The position numbers and the translations under genes are program-made. The notes under the pieces were generated by a model. The model was given only the letters and a program-made list of their open reading frames with translations. It was not told the DNA's origin and made no database searches. 64,000 bases of DNA from Sambucus nigra (lineage: Eukaryota > Streptophyta > Magnoliopsida > Dipsacales > Adoxaceae), in contig OX422213.1 of the NCBI GenBank assembly GCA_949130495.1, positions 535,541,467-535,605,466 on the forward strand, in the 5' to 3' direction. Below are positions 62,567 through 64,000 of this stretch, in pieces. Each line of letters opens with the position of its first letter. Positions within the stretch are counted from its first letter, which is position 1.

Positions 62567-64000
62567 GCCATGTTTTTAAGCCTAAGTAAATAAATATGCA
62601 AATTATCATCGTATTCTCAAACCGGGAGTCCCGCAGCTGCAGGGTTAGTTCCTACGAGTGACGTTGGTCCCGTGGGAGGTCTTGGTGCCACCCACGGGGC
62701 CGTTTGGGGGCTCTTTTAAGTTCCACCCTCTGACGCCCTATTTAGGCCTAAGTTAAGAAATATGCAAATTATCGTCGTATTCTCAAATCGGGAGTCCCGT
62801 GGCTGCGAGGTCAGTTCCTACGAGTTTCATTGGTCCCGTGGGAGGTGTTGGTGCCACCCATGGGGCCGTTCGGGGTCTGTTTCGAGTTTTCACCCTCTAA
62901 CGTCATGGTTTTAAGCCTAAGTCTAGAAATATTTGAATTACCATCGTATTCCCAAACCGAGAGTCCCGCGGCTACAGGGTCAGTTTCTACGAGTTACATT
63001 GGTCTCGTGGGAGGTGTTGGTGCCACCCACGGGGACGTTCGGGGGCTGTTTTGAGTTCTCACCCTCTAACGCCATTTTTTAAGCCTAAGTCAAAAAATAA
63101 GCAAATTACTGTCGTATTCTCAAACCGGGAGTACCGCGACTTCGGGGTCAGTTCCTACGAGTTACATTGGTCCTGTGGGACGTGTTGGTGCCACCCACGG
63201 GGACATTCGGGGGCTGTTTTGAGTTCTCACCCTCTCACGTCATGTTTTTGAGCCTAAGTCTAAAAAAATGCAAATTATCGTCGTATTCGCAAACCGGGAG
63301 TCCCGCGGTTTTGAGGTTAGTTCCTACGAGTTGCATTGGTCCCTGGGAGGTGTTGGTGCCACCCACGGGGACGTTCGGGGGCTGTTTCCAGTTCTCACCC
63401 TCTAACGCCGTGTTTTTAAGCCGAAGTCTAAAAATATGCAAATTATTATCGTATTCTCAAATCTAGAGTCAAGCGACTGCGGGGTCAGTTCCTACGAGTT
63501 ACATTGTTCTCGTGGGAGGTGTTTGTGCCACCCACGGGGCCGTTCGGGTGCTGTTTTGAGATTTCACCCTCTAACGCCATATTTTTAAGCCTTAGTCTAG
63601 AAATATGCCAATTACTATCGTATTCTCAAATAGAGAGTCCCGCGGCTGCGGGGTCAGTTTCTAAGAGTAACATTGGTCCCGTAGGAGGTGTTGGTGCCAC
63701 CCACGGGGTCGTTCGGGGGCTATTTCGAGTTTTTACCCTCTAACGCCATGTTTTTAAGCTTAAGTAAAGAAATATGCAAATTACCTTTGTATCCTCAAAC
63801 CAGGAGTTTCGCAGCTGCGAAGTCAGTTCCTACGAGTTACATTGGTCCCGTGGGAGGTGTTGGTGCCACCCACGGGGCCGTTCGGGGGCTTTGTTGAGTT
63901 TCACCCTCTAATGCCATGTTTAAGCCTACGTCAAGAAATATGCAAATTATTTTCGTATTCTCAAACCGGGAGTCTCGCGGCTGCGGGGTCAGTTCCTACG

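Larger units (their letters stand above)
6393..64000 (+). repeat. Satellite array of a ~169-bp monomer, about 340 tandem copies
   Basis: From AAGTAGAAATATGCAAATTA at about 6393 to the end of the window, the same unit recurs every 168-169 bp, head to tail and always on this strand. Conserved blocks in order are TTCCTACGAGTTACATTGG, TCCCGTGGGAGGTGTTGG, TGCCACCCACGGGGCCG, TTTCGAGTTTTCACCCTC, TAACGCCATGTTTTTAAGCC, TAAGTCTAGAAATATGCAAA, TTATCGTCGTATTCTCAAAC and CGGGAGTCCCGCGGCTGCGG. Many monomers carry a CCGCGG hexamer. The unit has no coding constraint: substitutions hit all positions, and frame is lost at nearly every monomer. Nucleosome-sized length and HORs are typical of centromeric or pericentromeric satellites, but location is not proven. 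The array runs off the window. Confidence 0.97.
52991..64000 (+). repeat. Three copies of a 3.3-4.3 kb block containing 845-bp pentamers
   Basis: The blocks run about 53.0-56.2, 56.4-59.7 and 59.7 to beyond 64.0 kb. Pentamer marker CCGTAGGTGGTGTTGG (TTGTAGG in the middle block) occurs at 53682, 54527, 57182, 60716 and 61561. It is therefore doubled at exactly 845 bp in the first and third blocks and single in the middle one. A second marker, TTTTGGTACCACCCACG, behaves the same way. Constant offsets link the blocks: 2647 (55886 to 58533), 3534 (57515 to 61049) and 4312 (58518 to 62830). The right end lies outside the window. Confidence 0.82.

Noticed and set aside
6640..63897. Many plus-strand and minus-strand reading frames of 60-195 codons with shared motifs such as VPWEVLVPPTGPFGG
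   Set aside because: They are translations of one satellite monomer in different phases, equally present in three frames, ending wherever the 3n+1 unit length shifts phase. No promoter, start context or domain supports a repeat-protein family.
6393..64000. CRISPR array
   Set aside because: Units are directly adjacent with no unique spacers, 169 bp long, and the sequence context is eukaryotic.
6393..64000. CENP-B box in the monomer (TTCG...A..CGGG) around TATTCTCAAACCGGGAG
   Set aside because: CGGG and the central A align, but the TTCG half is TATT. In the TTCGCAAACCGGG variants the spacing is two bases too short. No true match was found.
6393..64000. ATGCAAAT octamer in nearly every monomer as a transcription factor site
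   Set aside because: The octamer is a vertebrate POU-factor motif; in a plant satellite it is explained by common descent of the monomer.
6393..64000. rDNA intergenic-spacer subrepeats
   Set aside because: No 18S, 25S or 5S gene or fragment is in the window, and the array is longer than usual spacer subrepeat tracts. Not formally excluded beyond the window.

Overview
The window looks like plant nuclear heterochromatin. It has no intact gene and no RNA gene that I can recognise. Positions 1-5212 hold the decayed 3' part of a Ty3/gypsy LTR retrotransposon on the minus strand, with an integrase-chromodomain pol of the kind found in plant chromoviruses (Tekay/Del-like by motif). Positions 5213-5802 carry a CACTA-type DNA-transposon end (it begins CACTACAACAAAA) with characteristic subterminal inverted motifs; the other end is missing. 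Positions 5803-6392 are AT-rich and unassigned. A flowering plant is the best guess; the species cannot be named from this sequence.

From about 6393 to the end (57.6 kb, roughly 340 units) the window is one uninterrupted head-to-tail array of a ~169-bp satellite. Every monomer is on the same strand. The unit has a GC-rich half (blocks such as TTGGTCCCGTGGGAGG, GGTGCCACCCACGGGG and GTCCCGCGGCTGCGGGG) and an AT-rich half (GCCATGTTTTTAAGCC, AAATATGCAAATTA). I do not recognise it as any of the well-known plant centromere satellites, but I could not search a database. Its length, single orientation and higher-order repeats (HORs) suit a centromeric or pericentromeric satellite; a subtelomeric or knob satellite is also possible.

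The array is layered. (1) 6.6-9.2 kb shows an ~1333-bp, 8-monomer period. (2) 12.6-19.0 kb holds three HOR copies of 2282, 1802 and 2282 bp (14, 11 and 14 monomers), marked by monomers with a 27-29 bp deletion. (3) About 22.9-36.4 kb is present again, rearranged, as 36.3-50.3 kb. (4) Inside the second copy a 3198-bp, 19-monomer HOR has expanded to 2.6 copies (38835-47265). (5) 49.6-51.4 kb repeats at 1179 bp (7 monomers). (6) 53-64 kb is built from three copies of a 3.3-4.3 kb block containing one or two 845-bp pentamers. Scattered truncated monomers and a perfect 44-bp-arm palindrome at 56274-56370 record individual rearrangements.

There are no genes working together here. The open reading frames in the satellite are by-products of a repeat whose length is near 3n+1. 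The value of the window is a readable history of satellite evolution next to an array edge.
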